A stretch of DNA of 64,000 nt from Pseudomonas brassicacearum subsp. neoaurantiaca (GCF_013608025.1 NZ_VDLV01000012.1:113780-177779); one strand, 5' to 3'; positions 9,995-21,457 are shown, numbered from the stretch's first letter. Program-made: numbers and translations. Notes: generated by a model from the letters alone, not told the origin.

Positions 9995-10646
9995 CTACAA
10001 GCTGCTGATATTCGATTGGGACGGCACTCTGGCGAACTCCATCGGTCGGATCGTGGACGCGATGCACGTTGCGTCGGATCGTACGGGGTTTCCCCGGCGC
10101 GATGATCTGGCGGTAAAAGGCATCATCGGTCTCGGCTTGCCGGAGGCGATTCGCAGCCTTTATCCGGAAATCGACGACGGTGAGCTGATCGTTTTTCGCC
10201 AGCATTATGCCGACCATTACATTGCCCTGGAAGCCGAGCCTTCGCCGTTGTTTGATGGCGTGGTGGAAACGCTCGACGCCTTGCGCGAAGAGGGGTATCA
10301 CCTGGCAGTCGCGACCGGCAAGGCCAGGCGTGGGTTGGATCGGGTGTTGAAGGCTCATGGCTGGGAAGATTATTTCGATATCACCCGCGCTGCGGATGAA
10401 ACCGCAAGCAAGCCACATCCATTAATGCTTGAGCAGATCCTCGCCCATTGCGATGTGTCGCCTGGACAGGCGCTGATGGTCGGCGACTCGTCGTTTGACC
10501 TGCAGATGGCCAGCAATGCTGGCATGGGGTCGGTGGCTGTCAGCTACGGCGCGCAGACGATCGAGGCGTTGAAGGCCTTCGAGCCGTGCCTGGCGATTGA
10601 CCGCTTTCCTGAATTGCACGCCTGGTTGAGCCGGCGTGCCGATTAA
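9984..10646 (+). CDS. HAD-superfamily hydrolase (phosphoglycolate phosphatase-like)
   Basis: A 220-residue HAD-IA phosphatase. All four motifs are visible: [10 protein letters not shown] (nucleophile Asp), VATGKA, the Lys in SKPHP, and [12 protein letters not shown]. The GTG start at 9984 overlaps the end of rluC by 11 nt, so translation is probably coupled. It resembles Gph-type phosphatases but the substrate is not predictable. Confidence 0.85.
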   Translation: MHPDYKLLIFDWDGTLANSIGRIVDAMHVASDRTGFPRRDDLAVKGIIGLGLPEAIRSLYPEIDDGELIVFRQHYADHYIALEAEPSPLFDGVVETLDALREEGYHLAVATGKARRGLDRVLKAHGWEDYFDITRAADETASKPHPLMLEQILAHCDVSPGQALMVGDSSFDLQMASNAGMGSVAVSYGAQTIEALKAFEPCLAIDRFPELHAWLSRRAD

Positions 10647-10666
10647 GTTTTGATGGAGAGGCATGC

Positions 10667-11656
10667 ATGACGGACGAATGGAAGGCCCCGGCCAAGGCAA
10701 GCGCCGAAAGCGGTGACGAGAAAAGCTGGAAGCTGTTGGAGAAGACCCTGCTTGCCAGTGTGCAAGAGCAGCGTCGCTCACGCCGCTGGGGTATTTTCTT
10801 CAAATTACTGACCTTCGTTTATCTCTTTGGCGCGCTCATGCTCTTCACGCCGCTGATGAGCATCGAAAAGAACGCCGTCAGCGGCTCGGCTTACACCGCG
10901 TTGATCGACATCGAAGGCATGATCGCCGACAAGGAGTCTGCGAGTGCGGACAACATCGTCGGCAGCCTGCGGGCAGCGTTCGAGGACCCAAAGGTCAAGG
11001 GCGTGGTGCTGCGCATCAACAGCCCGGGCGGCAGTCCAGTGCAGTCGGGTTATGTCTATGACGAGATTGTTCGGTTGCGCGGCTTGCATCCGGACATCAA
11101 GGTCTATGCGGTGATCGCCGATCTCGGCGCATCAGGCGCCTATTACATTGCCAGTGCGGCGGACCAGATCTATGCCGACAAGGCCAGCCTGGTCGGCTCC
11201 ATTGGCGTGACAGCGGCCGGTTATGGATTTGTCGGGACCATGGAAAAGCTTGGTGTGGAGCGTCGGGTTTATACCTCCGGTGAGCACAAGTCGTTTCTTG
11301 ATCCGTTCCAGCCACAAAAGCCTGAGGAAACCGCCTTCTGGCAAGGCGTGCTGGACACCACCCACAATCAGTTCATTGCCAGCGTCAAGAAAGGGCGGGG
11401 CGACCGTTTGAAGGACAAAGAGCACCCGGAGCTGTTTTCCGGGCTGGTCTGGTCTGGCGAGCAGGCCTTGCCCCTGGGCTTGATCGATGGCCTGGGCAGT
11501 GCCAGCTCCGTGGCGCGGGATGTGATCGGTCAGAAGGATCTGGTGGATTTCACCATCGAAGAGTCGCCGTTTGACCGCTTCTCGAAGAAGTTGGGGGCTA
11601 GCATTGCCGAGCATTTGGCGATGTGGATGGGCTTCCAAGGGCCGGCGTTGCGCTAG
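10667..11656 (+). CDS. sppA: S49 signal peptide peptidase SppA-like
   Basis: Inner-membrane serine protease that degrades signal peptides left after secretion. The 329 residues have a cytosolic N-terminus, one membrane segment at about 43-63 (GIFFKLLTFVYLFGALMLF) and the peptidase domain with the nucleophile motif DLGASGAYYIA and the GSIGVT stretch. This is the short, single-domain form. It follows the HAD gene by 20 nt. Confidence 0.9.
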   Translation: MTDEWKAPAKASAESGDEKSWKLLEKTLLASVQEQRRSRRWGIFFKLLTFVYLFGALMLFTPLMSIEKNAVSGSAYTALIDIEGMIADKESASADNIVGSLRAAFEDPKVKGVVLRINSPGGSPVQSGYVYDEIVRLRGLHPDIKVYAVIADLGASGAYYIASAADQIYADKASLVGSIGVTAAGYGFVGTMEKLGVERRVYTSGEHKSFLDPFQPQKPEETAFWQGVLDTTHNQFIASVKKGRGDRLKDKEHPELFSGLVWSGEQALPLGLIDGLGSASSVARDVIGQKDLVDFTIEESPFDRFSKKLGASIAEHLAMWMGFQGPALR

Positions 11657-11685
11657 GTTCCTTGCGCTCTGGTTGGCGGGGCTAC

Positions 11686-11806
11686 TGTGGCGAGGGGATT
11701 TATCCCCGTTGGGGCACGGAGCGACCCTGAAGGTTGATGCCTCGGTGCATCAGAGCGATTGAGGGGGCTGCTGCGCAGCCCAGCGGGGATAAATCCCCTC
11801 GCCACA
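11686..11806. repeat. REP-like inverted repeat, second family
   Basis: The arms TGTGGCGAGGGGATTTATCC and its complement enclose about 70 nt between sppA and maf. A second copy of this family is at 24798-24927. It differs in sequence from the GTGGGAGCGAGC REP family. Confidence 0.85.
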
Positions 11807-11823
11807 AATGGGTTGCCTAGGTT

Positions 11824-12402
11824 TCAGGGAATGTCAACGCCCTCAGCCAGCAACATATCCACAAGACGAATCAGCGGCAGGCCAATCAGGCTCGTGGCGT
11901 CCGGGCCTTCAGTGCTCTGGAACAGGCTCACACCGAGGCCCTCGGCCTTGAAGCTGCCCGCGCAGTCGTATGGCTGTTCGGTGCGCAGGTAGCGCTCCAC
12001 GCGAGCCGGATCCAGCGTCCGCATATTCACGGTGAACGGAACGCAGTCGACCTGGCATCGGCCTGTCTGGCTGTTAAGCAGCGCCAGGCCGGTCAGGAAG
12101 GTTACTTTGGCGCCGCTGGCGGCCATTAGCTGCTCGCAGGCATTCTCGAACGTGTGGGGCTTGCCCAGGATGCGCTCGCCGAGCACGGCGACCTGGTCCG
12201 AGCCGATGATCAGGTGTGCTGGGTGTCTGTCGGCCAATGCCAGGGCCTTTTCCCGGGCCAGGCGCTTTACCAGGTCGACCGCAGCTTCGTCGGGGTAGCG
12301 GCTTTCGTCGATGTCTGGCGAGCTGCAGACGAATGGCAGCCCCAGGCGGGCGAGCAGTTCCCGGCGATAAACCGAGCTTGAGGCGAGTAATAAAGGCAGC
12401 AT
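11824..12402 (-). CDS. yceF: Maf-family nucleotide pyrophosphatase (YceF type)
   Basis: A 192-residue Maf/HAM1-type pyrophosphatase; the YceF subgroup hydrolyses m7GTP and similar modified nucleotides. Seen motifs are the N-terminal LLLASSSVYRRELL phosphate loop, DIDES, and GSDQVAVLGERILGKP. The frame continues upstream, but ATG 12402 gives the family N-terminus. It is divergent from yceD-rpmF. Confidence 0.9.
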   Translation of the reverse strand: MLPLLLASSSVYRRELLARLGLPFVCSSPDIDESRYPDEAAVDLVKRLAREKALALADRHPAHLIIGSDQVAVLGERILGKPHTFENACEQLMAASGAKVTFLTGLALLNSQTGRCQVDCVPFTVNMRTLDPARVERYLRTEQPYDCAGSFKAEGLGVSLFQSTEGPDATSLIGLPLIRLVDMLLAEGVDIP

Positions 12403-12470
12403 GGCGCTCTCCGATGGGCAGGGGAGGATTCTAGCCAGGCGCGCAAGTGACGGACAGGGCTGAATTTCCT

Positions 12471-12498
12471 TTGACATGGCCCGGTGCATCCCTATAAT
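12471..12498 (+). promoter_or_regulatory. Consensus sigma-70 promoter of yceD-rpmF
   Basis: TTGACA (12471-12476) and TATAAT (12493-12498) both match the consensus fully, with a 16-bp spacer. The predicted start, around 12504-12506, leaves at most a few nucleotides before ATG 12508, so the message should be essentially leaderless. Confidence 0.85.
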
Positions 12499-12507
12499 GC
12501 TGCGCCT

Positions 12508-13035
12508 ATGTTGAATGACCCGATTCCACCTCACGTTGACCCGCGCAAATTGGCTGACCGTGGCACCACCCTTCAAGGTGAACTGCTGCTGGCCGATTTG
12601 AAGAGACTCTGCGACCCGCTTTCCGACGATGTCGGGACGGTCCAGGCCAAATTCGTTTTTGAGCGAGATGAACGTAAATCTGTGGTAATCCACAGCTTTA
12701 TCGACACTGAAGTCAAAATGATTTGCCAGCGTTGTCTTGAGCTGGTCACCCTGCCGATCCACAGCGAATGCAGTTACGCCGTGGTGAAGGAGGGTGCGAA
12801 TACCCAGTCGTTGCCGAAAGGTTATGACGTGCTGGAACTGGGCGAAGATCCATTGGATCTGCAGTCACTGATCGAGGAGGAGCTTCTGCTCGCCTTGCCC
12901 ATTGTGCCTGCTCATCATCCGGAAGAATGCCAGCAGCCGGCGGGAGCAGATGAGCCCGAACCGAGCGAGGACGAGGTAACGCGGTCCAACCCGTTCAGTG
13001 TATTGGCGCAGTTAAAGCGTGACCCAAACGTTTAG
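12508..13035 (+). CDS. yceD: YceD/DUF177 family protein
   Basis: A 175-residue DUF177 protein with the conserved CQRC pair (MICQRCLELV, about 72-77) and the acidic C-terminal part ending in SNPFSVLAQLKRDP. DUF177 proteins are linked to 23S rRNA accumulation and sit in front of rpmF in many bacteria, as here. ATG 12508 is the only start compatible with the family N-terminus (MLNDPIPPHVDP). It has no Shine-Dalgarno sequence and lies directly after the promoter. Confidence 0.93.
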   Translation: MLNDPIPPHVDPRKLADRGTTLQGELLLADLKRLCDPLSDDVGTVQAKFVFERDERKSVVIHSFIDTEVKMICQRCLELVTLPIHSECSYAVVKEGANTQSLPKGYDVLELGEDPLDLQSLIEEELLLALPIVPAHHPEECQQPAGADEPEPSEDEVTRSNPFSVLAQLKRDPNV

Positions 13036-13048
13036 GAGTTAATCAATT

Positions 13049-13231
13049 ATGGCTGTTCAGCAGAACAAAAAATCCCGCTCCGCCCGTGACATGCGCCGTT
13101 CGCACGACGCTCTCGAGGCTAGCACCCTGTCTGTAGAAAAAACCACTGGTGAAGTTCACCTGCGTCACCACGTATCGCCAGAAGGCGTATACCGTGGCCG
13201 TAAAGTGATCGACAAGGGCGCCGACGAGTAA
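13049..13231 (+). CDS. rpmF: 50S ribosomal protein L32
   Basis: Sixty-residue bL32 with the typical basic start [20 protein letters not shown]. Preceded by AGGAG at 13033-13037 and 13 nt after yceD. Unlike some bacterial L32 proteins it lacks a CxxC zinc motif, as is usual for pseudomonads. Confidence 0.97.
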
Positions 13232-13235
13232 TCAC

Positions 13236-14246
13236 TTGTCCGCTCAAGTCATCGCGATTGACGCAATGGGCGGGGACTTCGGTCCCCGCAGCATTGTTCA
13301 GGCCAGCCTTGCTTGTCTGAATGCTACACCCTCGCTGCATCTGACCCTCGTCGGTCAACCCTCTCTCCTTGAAGAATTGCTCAACGGCCAATCGGCTGTC
13401 GATCGTGCGCGCCTGACAATTGTGCCAGCTTCCGAAGTCATCACCATGGACGAGAAGCCGGCGCAGGCCCTGCGCGGCAAACCCGACGCGTCGATGCGGG
13501 TAGCCCTTGAACTGCTGCGCGACGGTAAGGTCCAGGCCTGTGTCAGTGCGGGCAATACCGGGGCGCTGATGGCGCTGTCCCGTTATGTGCTGAAGACATT
13601 GCCGGGGATTGATCGTCCGGCAATGGTCGCGGCGATCCCGACCCAGAGCGGGTTCTGCCAACTGCTCGATTTGGGCGCCAACGTCGATTGCAGTGCCGAG
13701 CACCTTCTGCAATTCGCTGTGATGGGCTCGGTTGCCGCGCAAACCCTCGGTATCGCGCGACCTCGCGTTGCGCTGCTGAACATTGGCACCGAAGACATCA
13801 AGGGGAACCAGCAGGTCAAGCTGGCGGCGACCTTGTTGCAAAATGCGCGGGGCATCCATTACATCGGATTCGTCGAAGGCGATGGCCTCTATCGAGGCGA
13901 GGCCGATGTGGTGGTCTGTGATGGTTTCGTTGGCAATATCCTGCTCAAGTCCAGCGAGGGGCTGGCGACCATGATCGGTCAGCGCATCGAGACATTGTTC
14001 AAGCAAAGCCTGGCTTCGCGGATGGTAGGTGCCCTGGCGCTGCCATTGATGCGGCGGCTGCAGGCAGACCTGGCGCCGGCGCGGCACAACGGTGCGAGTT
14101 TCCTCGGACTGCAAGGCATCGTCATCAAGAGCCATGGTTCAGCGGGCGTGCAGGGATTTCAAAGTGCGATCAACCGGGCGGTGATTGAAGTGCAGGAAAA
14201 CCTGCCGGAACGCCTGCACGGCCGTCTCGAAGATTTGTTAACTTAG
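13236..14246 (+). CDS. plsX: Phosphate acyltransferase PlsX
   Basis: Converts acyl-ACP and phosphate into acyl-phosphate, the first step toward phosphatidic acid. The 336 residues show the family start [13 protein letters not shown] and the GNTGALMA and DGFVGN motifs. The start is TTG at 13236, four bases past rpmF; the next ATG (13266) would delete the first beta-strand, so the rare TTG is favoured. Links ribosomal and lipid genes in one transcript. Confidence 0.93.
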   Translation: MSAQVIAIDAMGGDFGPRSIVQASLACLNATPSLHLTLVGQPSLLEELLNGQSAVDRARLTIVPASEVITMDEKPAQALRGKPDASMRVALELLRDGKVQACVSAGNTGALMALSRYVLKTLPGIDRPAMVAAIPTQSGFCQLLDLGANVDCSAEHLLQFAVMGSVAAQTLGIARPRVALLNIGTEDIKGNQQVKLAATLLQNARGIHYIGFVEGDGLYRGEADVVVCDGFVGNILLKSSEGLATMIGQRIETLFKQSLASRMVGALALPLMRRLQADLAPARHNGASFLGLQGIVIKSHGSAGVQGFQSAINRAVIEVQENLPERLHGRLEDLLT

Positions 14247-14369
14247 GCGTTTTCGTCTGACAATGCTTAAATGTGACCGGTCGGTTCAAGCCGCCATCCA
14301 ACTGTCAGTTTCCTAGCGCCCCCAGGGGCGTCAATTTTTGACGACAAGATCATTAGGGGCTTTGTTTTC

Positions 14370-15308
14370 ATGTCTGCTTCCCTCGCATTCGTCTTTCCAG
14401 GACAGGGCTCGCAGTCCCTCGGCATGCTGGCCGAGCTGGGCGCGCAATACCCGCTGATCCTCGAAACATTCAAAGAAGCATCCGACGCGCTCGGCTACGA
14501 CTTGTGGGCACTGACCCAGCAAGGGCCGGAAGAGCAACTCAATCAAACCGATAAAACCCAACCGGCCATCCTCACCGCCTCGATTGCCTTGTGGCGCCTG
14601 TGGCTGGCTGAAGGCGGCGCGCGCCCGGCATTCGTCGCCGGTCACAGTCTGGGTGAATACAGCGCCCTCGTGGCCGCTGGCAGCCTGAGCCTGGCTGATG
14701 CGGTGAAACTGGTGGAGCGTCGTGGCCAGTTGATGCAAGAAGCCGTTCCGGCCGGGCAGGGCGGCATGGCCGCGATCCTCGGCCTGGAAGATGCCGATGT
14801 GTTGGCTGCCTGTGCTGAAGCGGCGCAAGGCGACGTGGTCAGCGCGGTCAACTTCAACTCGCCGGGCCAGGTGGTTATCGCCGGGGCCAAGGCCGCCGTG
14901 GAGCGCGCCATCGAAGGCTGCAAGGCTCGTGGCGCCAAGCGCGCCATGCCATTGCCGGTCAGCGTGCCTTCGCATTGCGAGCTGATGCGTCCGGCCGCCG
15001 AGCGCTTTGCCGAGTCCATTGCCGCCATCGACTGGCAGGCTCCGCAGATTCCTGTGGTGCAGAACGTCAGCGCCAACGTGGCGCCGGATCTCGAGACGCT
15101 CAAGCGCGATTTGCTGGAGCAGCTCTACAAGCCGGTTCGCTGGGTTGAGTCGGTGCAGACGCTGGCCGCCAAGGGCGCGACCGAACTGGTCGAATGCGGC
15201 CCTGGCAAGGTGCTGGCCGGCCTGAACAAGCGCTGCGCCGAAGGCGTGTCCACTTCCAATCTCAACACCCCAGACGCTTTCGCTGCCGCTCGCGCAGCGC
15301 AAGCCTGA
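14370..15308 (+). CDS. fabD: Malonyl-CoA:ACP transacylase FabD
   Basis: Loads malonyl groups onto ACP for fatty-acid synthesis. The 312 residues have FPGQGSQ at the N-terminus, the nucleophile S93 in GHSLGEYSA and the partner H202 in SVPSHCELM. The leader from 14247 includes a GC-rich hairpin (CGCCC/GGGCG, 14317-14330). The sequence CATTAGGGG at the ribosome-binding site resembles the acpP site targeted by RgsA. Confidence 0.97.
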   Translation: MSASLAFVFPGQGSQSLGMLAELGAQYPLILETFKEASDALGYDLWALTQQGPEEQLNQTDKTQPAILTASIALWRLWLAEGGARPAFVAGHSLGEYSALVAAGSLSLADAVKLVERRGQLMQEAVPAGQGGMAAILGLEDADVLAACAEAAQGDVVSAVNFNSPGQVVIAGAKAAVERAIEGCKARGAKRAMPLPVSVPSHCELMRPAAERFAESIAAIDWQAPQIPVVQNVSANVAPDLETLKRDLLEQLYKPVRWVESVQTLAAKGATELVECGPGKVLAGLNKRCAEGVSTSNLNTPDAFAAARAAQA

Positions 15309-15323
15309 ACAGGAGAAGCTTGC

Positions 15324-16067
15324 ATGAGTCTGCAAGGTAAAGTTGCACTGGTGACCGGTGCAAGCCGCGGCATCGGCCAGGCCATCGCCCTGGAACTGGG
15401 TCGTCAAGGCGCCATCGTTGTCGGCACCGCGACGTCCGCTTCGGGCGCCGAGCGTATCGCCGCGACCTTGAAGGAAAACGGCATCCAGGGCACCGGGCTT
15501 GAGCTCAACGTGACCAGCGACGAATCCGTTGCCGCCGTGTTGGCAAGCATCCAGGAACAGTTCGGTGCGCCGGCAATCCTGGTTAATAATGCTGGCATCA
15601 CCCGCGATAACCTGATGATGCGCATGAAAGATGACGAGTGGTTCGACGTGGTCGACACCAACCTGAACAGCCTGTACCGGCTGTCCAAGGGCGTCTTGCG
15701 CGGTATGACCAAGGCACGTTGGGGCCGAATTATCAGTATCGGCTCGGTTGTGGGTGCCATGGGCAACGCAGGCCAAGTAAACTATGCTGCGGCGAAAGCC
15801 GGTCTGGAAGGTTTCAGCCGTGCGCTGGCACGAGAAGTCGGTTCGCGCTCGATTACGGTAAACTCGGTTGCACCGGGTTTCATCGACACCGACATGACCC
15901 GTGAACTGCCGGAAGCACAGCGTGAAGCCTTGTTGACCCAGATTCCGCTGGGTCGTCTGGGGCAAGCTCAAGAAATCGCGTCTGTGGTCGCTTTTCTTGC
16001 TTCGGACGGTGCGGCATACGTGACTGGGGCTACAATCCCGGTGAACGGCGGGATGTACATGAGTTAA
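15324..16067 (+). CDS. fabG: 3-oxoacyl-ACP reductase FabG
   Basis: NADPH-dependent ketoreductase of fatty-acid elongation, 247 residues. It is a classic SDR: TGASRGIG at 11-18, NNAG, and the catalytic triad S141, Y154 and K158. It begins 15 nt after fabD, with AGGAG before the ATG. Confidence 0.97.
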   Translation: MSLQGKVALVTGASRGIGQAIALELGRQGAIVVGTATSASGAERIAATLKENGIQGTGLELNVTSDESVAAVLASIQEQFGAPAILVNNAGITRDNLMMRMKDDEWFDVVDTNLNSLYRLSKGVLRGMTKARWGRIISIGSVVGAMGNAGQVNYAAAKAGLEGFSRALAREVGSRSITVNSVAPGFIDTDMTRELPEAQREALLTQIPLGRLGQAQEIASVVAFLASDGAAYVTGATIPVNGGMYMS

Positions 16068-16171
16068 ATGTGACGGATTGCTTCAAAAAATGTCATACGA
16101 GCTGTCTAAAATCCGTTATAAAGCTGCAATCTATTTATAGGCGGCGGGCCCCCGGGTTCGAGGAGTGAAGC

Positions 16172-16191
16172 TTTCGGTTGAAAAACCGAAA
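16172..16191 (+). promoter_or_regulatory. Hairpin in the acpP leader
   Basis: TTTCGGTT and AACCGAAA form a perfect 8-bp stem with a GAAA loop, about 65 nt before the acpP start and followed by a T/C-rich run. It may stabilise the abundant acpP message or act as a processing signal; a possible -10 (TATAAA, 16117-16122) lies upstream. Confidence 0.5.
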
Positions 16192-16235
16192 AGTCTTTCT
16201 ATACACTTACCCACCGGCCAGCTGCCTGAATTTGT

Positions 16236-16256
16236 CCATTAGGAGTGAAAACAAGG
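16236..16256 (+). promoter_or_regulatory. Predicted RgsA sRNA target site over the acpP RBS
   Basis: Positions 16236-16246 are identical to 22710-22720, and AAAACAA (16248-16254) to 22721-22727; the sRNA is the other strand of 22.7 kb, so the two RNAs are antisense. One bulged base on each side interrupts the duplex. Pairing would cover the Shine-Dalgarno sequence. Confidence 0.75.
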
Positions 16257-16257
16257 T

Positions 16258-16494
16258 ATGAGCACCATCGAAGAGCGCGTCAAGAAAATCGTTGCCGAGC
16301 AACTGGGCGTTAAAGAAGAAGAAGTTGTGAACACCGCTTCCTTCGTTGAAGACCTGGGTGCCGACTCCCTTGACACTGTTGAGCTGGTGATGGCTCTGGA
16401 AGAGGAATTCGAGACCGAGATTCCTGACGAAGAAGCTGAAAAGATCACTACTGTACAAGCTGCTATCGACTACGTTACCAGCCACCAGGCGTAA
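16258..16494 (+). CDS. acpP: Acyl carrier protein
   Basis: Central acyl carrier of fatty-acid synthesis, 78 residues, strongly acidic. S37 in [10 protein letters not shown] is the phosphopantetheine attachment site. The leader contains CCATTAGGAGTGAAAACAAGG (16236-16256), whose AGGAG is the ribosome-binding site. This stretch is nearly a perfect complement of the sRNA at 22.7 kb. A strong terminator follows, so acpP can be a separate abundant mRNA. Confidence 0.98.
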   Translation: MSTIEERVKKIVAEQLGVKEEEVVNTASFVEDLGADSLDTVELVMALEEEFETEIPDEEAEKITTVQAAIDYVTSHQA

Positions 16495-16523
16495 TCGTTT
16501 TTAGTCGTCGCTAGCTGTCATGG

Positions 16524-16558
16524 AAAAACCGCACTGCCATCACGGCGTGCGGTTTTTT
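16524..16558 (+). terminator. Terminator of acpP
   Basis: AAAAACCGCAC (16524-16534) pairs with GTGCGGTTTTT (16547-16557), followed by T residues. It separates acpP from fabF. Confidence 0.88.
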
Positions 16559-16602
16559 CTTTAGGCCTGATGCAAAGTCGTCATTTGAAAAAGGAGAGTG
16601 CT

Positions 16603-17847
16603 GTGTCGCGTAGACGCGTCGTAGTCACCGGTATGGGTATGTTGTCGCCACTGGGCACGGATGTGCCAAGCAGTTGGCAGGGCATTCTGGCTGGCCGTAG
16701 TGGCATTGGTCTGATCGAACACACCGACCTTTCTGCCTATTCCACCCGTTTTGGCGGCTCGGTAAAAGGCTTCAATGTCGAGGAATACCTGTCGGTCAAG
16801 GAAGCTCGCAAGCTTGACCTATTCATTCAATACGGCTTGGCAGCCGGGTTCCAGGCGGTGCGCAACGCCGGGCTGGAAGTGACCGATGCCAACCGCGAAC
16901 GCATCGGCGTGGCCATGGGCTCGGGTATTGGCGGCTTGACCAATATCGAAGAAACCAGCCGTACGCTGCACGATTCGGGGCCGCGACGGATTTCTCCGTT
17001 CTTCGTGCCGGGCTCGATCATCAATATGATTTCCGGTTTCCTGTCCATCCACCTGGGTGCACAGGGGCCTAACTACGCCATTGCCACGGCGTGCACCACC
17101 GGCACCCACTGCATCGGTATGGCCGCGCGCAACATCATGTACGACGAAGCCGACGTGATGATTGCAGGCGGCGCCGAAATGGCCGCTTGCGGCCTCGGTA
17201 TGGGCGGTTTCGGCGCATCCCGTGCGCTGTCGACCCGCAACGATGAGCCTGCCCGCGCGAGCCGGCCATGGGACAAGGGCCGCGACGGCTTCGTGTTGTC
17301 CGACGGCGCCGGTGCACTGGTGCTCGAAGAGCTGGAACACGCCAAGGCCCGCGGTGCGACCATCTATGCCGAGCTGATCGGTTTTGGCACCAGTGGCGAT
17401 GCGTACCACATGACGTCGCCTCCGGCCGATGGCGCCGGTGCCGCCCGTTGCATCGCCAATGCCTTGCGTGACGCGAAAATCAACGGCGATCAAGTGCAAT
17501 ACATCAACGCCCATGGCACTTCGACTTCGGCGGGTGACTTGGCCGAAGCCCAGGCGATCAAGACGGTGTTTGGCGAACATGCCTACAAGCTGGCGGTCAG
17601 CTCCACCAAGTCCATGACCGGTCACCTGTTGGGTGCGGCAGGGGCAGTGGAAGCGATTTTCAGCGTCTTGGCGATCAACAGCCAGACGGCGCCGCCGACC
17701 ATCAACCTCGATGAGCCGGACGAAGGGTGTGACTTGGACTTCGTGCCACATACGGCCCGTGGCATGGACATCGACGTGGTGTTGTCCAACTCCTTCGGCT
17801 TTGGCGGGACCAACGGCTCGCTGGTGTTCCGCCGGTTCGCAGGTTGA
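16603..17847 (+). CDS. fabF: 3-oxoacyl-ACP synthase II FabF
   Basis: Elongating ketosynthase (414 residues), including palmitoleate to vaccenate in the type II system. The catalytic triad is C164 (TACTTGTH), H304 (HGTST) and H341 (GHLLGAAG). GTG 16603 is used because AAGGAG (16591-16596) is at the right distance and related proteins start MSRRRVV. The last base is shared with pabC. Confidence 0.96.
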   Translation: MSRRRVVVTGMGMLSPLGTDVPSSWQGILAGRSGIGLIEHTDLSAYSTRFGGSVKGFNVEEYLSVKEARKLDLFIQYGLAAGFQAVRNAGLEVTDANRERIGVAMGSGIGGLTNIEETSRTLHDSGPRRISPFFVPGSIINMISGFLSIHLGAQGPNYAIATACTTGTHCIGMAARNIMYDEADVMIAGGAEMAACGLGMGGFGASRALSTRNDEPARASRPWDKGRDGFVLSDGAGALVLEELEHAKARGATIYAELIGFGTSGDAYHMTSPPADGAGAARCIANALRDAKINGDQVQYINAHGTSTSAGDLAEAQAIKTVFGEHAYKLAVSSTKSMTGHLLGAAGAVEAIFSVLAINSQTAPPTINLDEPDEGCDLDFVPHTARGMDIDVVLSNSFGFGGTNGSLVFRRFAG

Positions 17848-18662
17848 TGGAGAGCTGGGTCGACGGTCAACCGGCTGACATGCTGTCGCTGAAAGATCGC
17901 GGCCTGGCTTATGGCGATGGGTTGTTCGAGACCATTGCCGTGCGCAATGGCATGCCACTCTTGCTGGAGCGCCATTTGCAGCGCCTGGAAACAGGCTGCC
18001 AGCGATTGGCGCTCAGGGTCGACATGACGGTAGTGAGCGCCGAGCTGAGCGCTTACGCCCGGCGTCAGGGTGACGGCGTGATGAAACTGATCGTGACCCG
18101 TGGCGACAGTCAGCGTGGTTATGGCGCCGATCCCTCGGCCGCCGCCCGACGCATCCTGCAAGGCAGCGCTCCTGTTGCTTATCCCGCTGCCCATGCCGAG
18201 CAAGGCGTCCTTCTGTTTCCCTGTTCAGTGCGCTTGTCCGAGCAGCCTTTGCTTGCCGGTCTCAAGCATCTCAATCGCCTGGAACAGGTGCTGGCCCGTG
18301 CCGAGTGGACTGATTCGCGGTATGCCGACGGCTTGATGCAGGACGCGTCCGGGCGGGTGATCGAAGGCGTGTTCAGCAATCTGTTCCTGGTGCGCGATGG
18401 CGTTTTGTCTACAGCGGATCTGAGCCGTTGTGGTGTCGCCGGGGTGATGCGCGCAGAATTGTTGTTTCAAGCTGATACCCAAGGTATCGCTACGCAAATC
18501 ATGGACATCAGCCTCGAACAGTTGCACCAGGCCGATGAGGTCTTTGTCTGCAACAGCGTATATGGCGTGTGGCCGGTACTCGGATGCGGTTCGGCACGCT
18601 GGTCGGCTGGCCCACTCACCCGTAAACTGCAGACCCTTGCCCGTGCGCTATTGGATGCTTGA
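17847..18662 (+). CDS. pabC: Aminodeoxychorismate lyase
   Basis: PLP enzyme that releases pyruvate from 4-amino-4-deoxychorismate to give p-aminobenzoate for folate. The 271 residues are of the class IV aminotransferase fold, with DRGLAYGDGLFETI, the PLP lysine in LAGLKHLNRLEQVLAR and EGVFSNLF. It overlaps fabF by one base and sits between fatty-acid and cell-wall genes, the same order as in E. coli. Confidence 0.93.
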   Translation: MESWVDGQPADMLSLKDRGLAYGDGLFETIAVRNGMPLLLERHLQRLETGCQRLALRVDMTVVSAELSAYARRQGDGVMKLIVTRGDSQRGYGADPSAAARRILQGSAPVAYPAAHAEQGVLLFPCSVRLSEQPLLAGLKHLNRLEQVLARAEWTDSRYADGLMQDASGRVIEGVFSNLFLVRDGVLSTADLSRCGVAGVMRAELLFQADTQGIATQIMDISLEQLHQADEVFVCNSVYGVWPVLGCGSARWSAGPLTRKLQTLARALLDA

Positions 18663-18665
18663 TTC

Positions 18666-19826
18666 GTGAGACGTAAATTCTTGCTGCTGCTGGAAACCGG
18701 ACTGGTTCTGGCAGGGCTGTTGTTGGGCGCTTCGGCCTGGAAGATTCATTCGGCGCTGCAACAGCCGCTGAACATCACCCAGGAAGAGTTGTTGGACGTA
18801 CCCAACGGGACCACCCCCACCGGAACCCTGAAGCGCCTCGAAGCCGACGGCCTGATCAAGGACGCCTTCTGGCTGCGTATCTATTGGCGCTTCAATCTTG
18901 CCGACCAGCCATTGCACTCCGGTGAATATCGGATGGTGCCGGGCATGACCATGGACGCCTTGATCGGCGTCTGGAAGCGCGGAGATGTGGTGCAGTACAG
19001 CGTGACGCTGGTGGAGGGCTGGAATTTCCGTCAGGTGCGCGCCGCACTGGCCAAGGACGAAAAACTCCAGCAGACCCTCGCCGGCCTGAGTGACAGCCAG
19101 GTCATGGATCGCCTTGGTCATTCAGGCGTCTTTCCTGAAGGCCGGTTCTTTCCGGATACCTACCGCTTCGTGCGGGGCACCACCGATGCCGATCTGTTGA
19201 AGAAAGCCTACGATCGGCTGGACGACGTGCTTGCCAAGGAGTGGGCACAGCGTGCCGCCGACGTCCCGTACAACCAACCCTATCAGGCCCTGATCATGGC
19301 CTCCCTGATTGAAAAGGAAACCGGGGTGCCCCAGGAACGTGGCCAGATCGCGGGTGTGTTCGTGCGTCGCCTGCGCCTGGGCATGCTGCTGCAGACTGAT
19401 CCGACCGTGATCTATGGCCTGGGCGAGCGCTACACCGGCAAGCTCACCCGTGCCCATCTGAAAGAAGAAAATCCCTATAACACTTACCTGATCCCAGGTT
19501 TGCCACCGACACCGATTGCAATGGTAGGGCGCGAAGCGATCCACGCGGCCTTGAACCCGGCCGACGGCAACAGCCTTTACTTCGTTGCTCGTGGCGATGG
19601 CAGCCATGTCTTTTCCGATGACCTGGAGACGCACAACAACGCAGTGCGCGAATTCCAGCTCAAGCGCCGTGCCGATTACCGCTCCAGTCCGGCCCCGGCG
19701 GCCACGGAAAATTCGGCACCGATTCCCGCAGCGTCACCGGATACGGCGCCGGAAGCCGTGCCTCAGGTGCCGCCGCAAGAGCCTGCCCCCGAACCGAATG
19801 CAAGCGAGCCACCGAGCCCGCAATGA
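18666..19826 (+). CDS. mltG: Endolytic murein transglycosylase MltG
   Basis: Inner-membrane lytic transglycosylase that sets glycan strand length (YceG family). The 386 residues comprise one N-terminal membrane segment, a LysM-like part and the catalytic region with the Glu of SLIEKETGVPQERG, then DPTVIYGLG and NPYNTYLIPGLPPTPI. The last 50 residues are a Pro/Ala/Glu-rich tail. Starts with GTG, 3 nt after pabC. Confidence 0.94.
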   Translation: MRRKFLLLLETGLVLAGLLLGASAWKIHSALQQPLNITQEELLDVPNGTTPTGTLKRLEADGLIKDAFWLRIYWRFNLADQPLHSGEYRMVPGMTMDALIGVWKRGDVVQYSVTLVEGWNFRQVRAALAKDEKLQQTLAGLSDSQVMDRLGHSGVFPEGRFFPDTYRFVRGTTDADLLKKAYDRLDDVLAKEWAQRAADVPYNQPYQALIMASLIEKETGVPQERGQIAGVFVRRLRLGMLLQTDPTVIYGLGERYTGKLTRAHLKEENPYNTYLIPGLPPTPIAMVGREAIHAALNPADGNSLYFVARGDGSHVFSDDLETHNNAVREFQLKRRADYRSSPAPAATENSAPIPAASPDTAPEAVPQVPPQEPAPEPNASEPPSPQ

Positions 19827-19836
19827 CTTTGATTGA

Positions 19837-21457
<1,621 letters not shown>

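Noticed and set aside
16111..16122. A sigma-70 promoter for acpP at the TATAAA
   Set aside because: No -35 at an acceptable distance could be found, so it is mentioned only as a possible -10.
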